Shown here: piece by piece, positions 33,030 to 33,993 of the stretch | Numbering within the stretch: the stretch's first letter is position 1 | Layout of the letters: each line of letters begins with the position of its first letter | Assembly (NCBI GenBank): GCA_937900285.1 | Contig: CALCEM010000074.1 | Span: 1-33,993 of the forward strand | Length of the DNA stretch: 33,993 bases | Origin: an uncultured Fretibacterium sp. | GTDB lineage: Bacteria; Synergistota; Synergistia; Synergistales; Aminobacteriaceae | Direction: 5' to 3' | Notes under the pieces: generated by a model | What the model was told of the DNA's origin: nothing | Databases searched by the model: none | What the model saw: the letters and a program-made list of their open reading frames with translations, nothing else | Made by a program: the position numbers and the translations under genes

Positions 33030-33869
33030 ATGTTATATTTGGTCCCGACTCCTATAGGAAATTTGGAAGATATTACGCTGCGAGCTTTAAGAATTTTGCG
33101 TGAAGTTGATTTAATAGCCTGCGAGGACACAAGAACATCCGGAATTTTATTGCGCAAATATAATATTAAAACTCAAACGACAGCATTTCATTTATATAAC
33201 GAGAACGAAAAATTAAATTATTTATTAAATTTGCTGCAGGCCGGGAAAAATATTGCGGTTATTTCGGATGCTGGTACTCCTGGAATTTCTGATCCCGGAT
33301 GGATTTTATTAAAGCGCGCTCAAGAATTAAATATTAAATGCGATGTTCTGCCCGGAGCTTCTGCGATTTTGCCGGGAATATTATTATCAGGACTGAACGC
33401 GAATAAATTTATTTTTTTGGGCTTCCCTCCTGAAAAATCTTCTGAACGAATAAAATTATTAAACGAGATTAAAAATTTAAATATGAGCATATGTTTTTAC
33501 ATTTCACCGCATAAATTATTAAAAAATTTAAATGACTTCCTCGAAGTTTTAGGCGATCGGAACTGCTCATTAATACGCGAAATTTCAAAAATTCATCAAG
33601 AAGCAATTAACAATAATATTTCCGGCTTAATAAAAAAATTTCAGAACGAAAATATAAAGGGCGAATTAGTTTTTATAATTGAAGGCTGTAAACAAGATAT
33701 TAATTTATTAAATGACTCATGGCACGATGAAGCAGAAAAATTATTAAATTCCGGTAAAAGCGTTAAAGATATTTCAAATATAATTCACGAAAAATATAAC
33801 ATGAATAAAAATGCTATAAAATCATATTTAAATCAAATCTTACGAAAGGAATTTAAATTTATGCCATGA
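33030..33869 (+). CDS. rsmI: 16S rRNA 2'-O-ribose C1402 methyltransferase
   Basis: A 279-aa tetrapyrrole-methylase-fold enzyme that methylates the ribose of C1402 in 16S rRNA using SAM. Family blocks are VPTPIGNLEDIT (5-16), CEDTR (31-35), SDAGTPGISDPG (79-90), LPGASAILPG and a GFPP segment. The C-terminal helical region (about 235-279) completes the usual length. It starts one nucleotide after the phosphoesterase gene and its TGA overlaps the next ATG (ATGA), so three genes are likely translated as a coupled unit. Confidence 0.96.
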   Translation: MLYLVPTPIGNLEDITLRALRILREVDLIACEDTRTSGILLRKYNIKTQTTAFHLYNENEKLNYLLNLLQAGKNIAVISDAGTPGISDPGWILLKRAQELNIKCDVLPGASAILPGILLSGLNANKFIFLGFPPEKSSERIKLLNEIKNLNMSICFYISPHKLLKNLNDFLEVLGDRNCSLIREISKIHQEAINNNISGLIKKFQNENIKGELVFIIEGCKQDINLLNDSWHDEAEKLLNSGKSVKDISNIIHEKYNMNKNAIKSYLNQILRKEFKFMP

Positions 33870-33951
33870 ACATTAAAAAATTTATCGCGAGTTTTATATT
33901 TACATTTTTAATTTTAATTTCGACCTCCGAAAATCTTCACGCGATGGAAAC
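33866..33951 (+). CDS. 5' end of a secreted protein gene, cut by the contig end
   Basis: An ATG overlapping the rsmI stop (ATGA) opens a frame of 28 codons with a clear signal peptide: M-N-I-K-K, a hydrophobic core FIASFIFTFLILIS, and a likely cleavage after LHA (residue 26). Genomic sequence ends at about 33951; codons after that are adapter. The product cannot be identified. AAAGGA lies about 15-20 nt upstream, so coupling to rsmI is the probable route of initiation. Confidence 0.7.
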
Positions 33952-33993
33952 AGATCGGAAGAGCGTCGTGTAGGGAAAGAGTGTAGATCTCGG
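33952..33993. other. Illumina adapter read-through (not genomic)
   Basis: The last 42 bases begin AGATCGGAAGAGC and continue GTCGTGTAGGGAAAGAGTGT, as in the standard Illumina TruSeq universal adapter. They are fused to the interrupted secreted-protein gene and should be trimmed; any translation across 33952 is artificial. Confidence 0.97.

Overview
The window reads as a chromosomal contig from a low-GC, AT-skewed diderm bacterium. Outer-membrane export proteins (an SLBB/Wza-type protein and a YjbH-type beta-barrel), periplasmic binding proteins and surface-glycan enzymes argue for an outer membrane. Three features together suggest a host-associated anaerobe of the Synergistota: an RsbU-like phosphatase paired with a lobe-permuted binding protein, a binding-protein/CitMHS transporter fusion, and frequent TTG starts. 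That placement is inference; no rRNA or marker set is present. Both contig ends are informative. The left end stops inside a TGAGA pentamer repeat lying in the first codons of a gene. The right end carries 42 bases of Illumina adapter, which are not genomic.

Layout. 1-1.5 kb (minus): start of a repeat-bearing gene, a GT10 fucosyltransferase and a frameshifted remnant of an AlgI-type MBOAT acyltransferase. 1.6-4.9 kb: BI-1 membrane protein (minus), divergent from greA / WbpP-like UDP-GlcNAc 4-epimerase / hemB (plus). 5-10.4 kb (minus): tight cluster coaX, dusB, TSCPD protein, DUF3089 hydrolase, HAMP-PP2C phosphatase and permuted solute-binding protein. 10.5-12.4 kb: glgB. 12.7-17.5 kb (minus): yjbH-like, SLBB export protein and a small DUF4177-like secreted protein. 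17.6-20.3 kb (plus): purB-miaB behind a good sigma-70 promoter. 20.3-24.4 kb (minus): cobQ, cobD and two tandem M48 metalloproteases. 24.6-29.4 kb (minus): TctC-CitMHS fusion transporter, ParA-like ATPase with a Glu-Pro tail, EamA permease and a divergent TrpF. 29.5-33.95 kb: two membrane-anchored metallophosphoesterases flanking GDP-fucose synthase and a G+C-rich islet encoding a small basic membrane protein, then rsmI and the start of a secreted protein.

Themes. Surface glycan synthesis recurs: GDP-fucose made by the synthase near 31 kb can feed the fucosyltransferase at 1 kb, the epimerase supplies UDP-GalNAc, and the SLBB/YjbH pair fits polysaccharide export. Tetrapyrrole and B12 metabolism is represented by hemB, cobQ and cobD. 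Several slipped-strand candidates were seen: the pentamer at the left edge, a 14-bp A/T tract in the promoter of one M48 gene, and the short T tract where the MBOAT remnant loses frame. Rho-independent terminators follow several minus-strand units. No tRNA, rRNA, CRISPR array, insertion sequence or known riboswitch was recognised.
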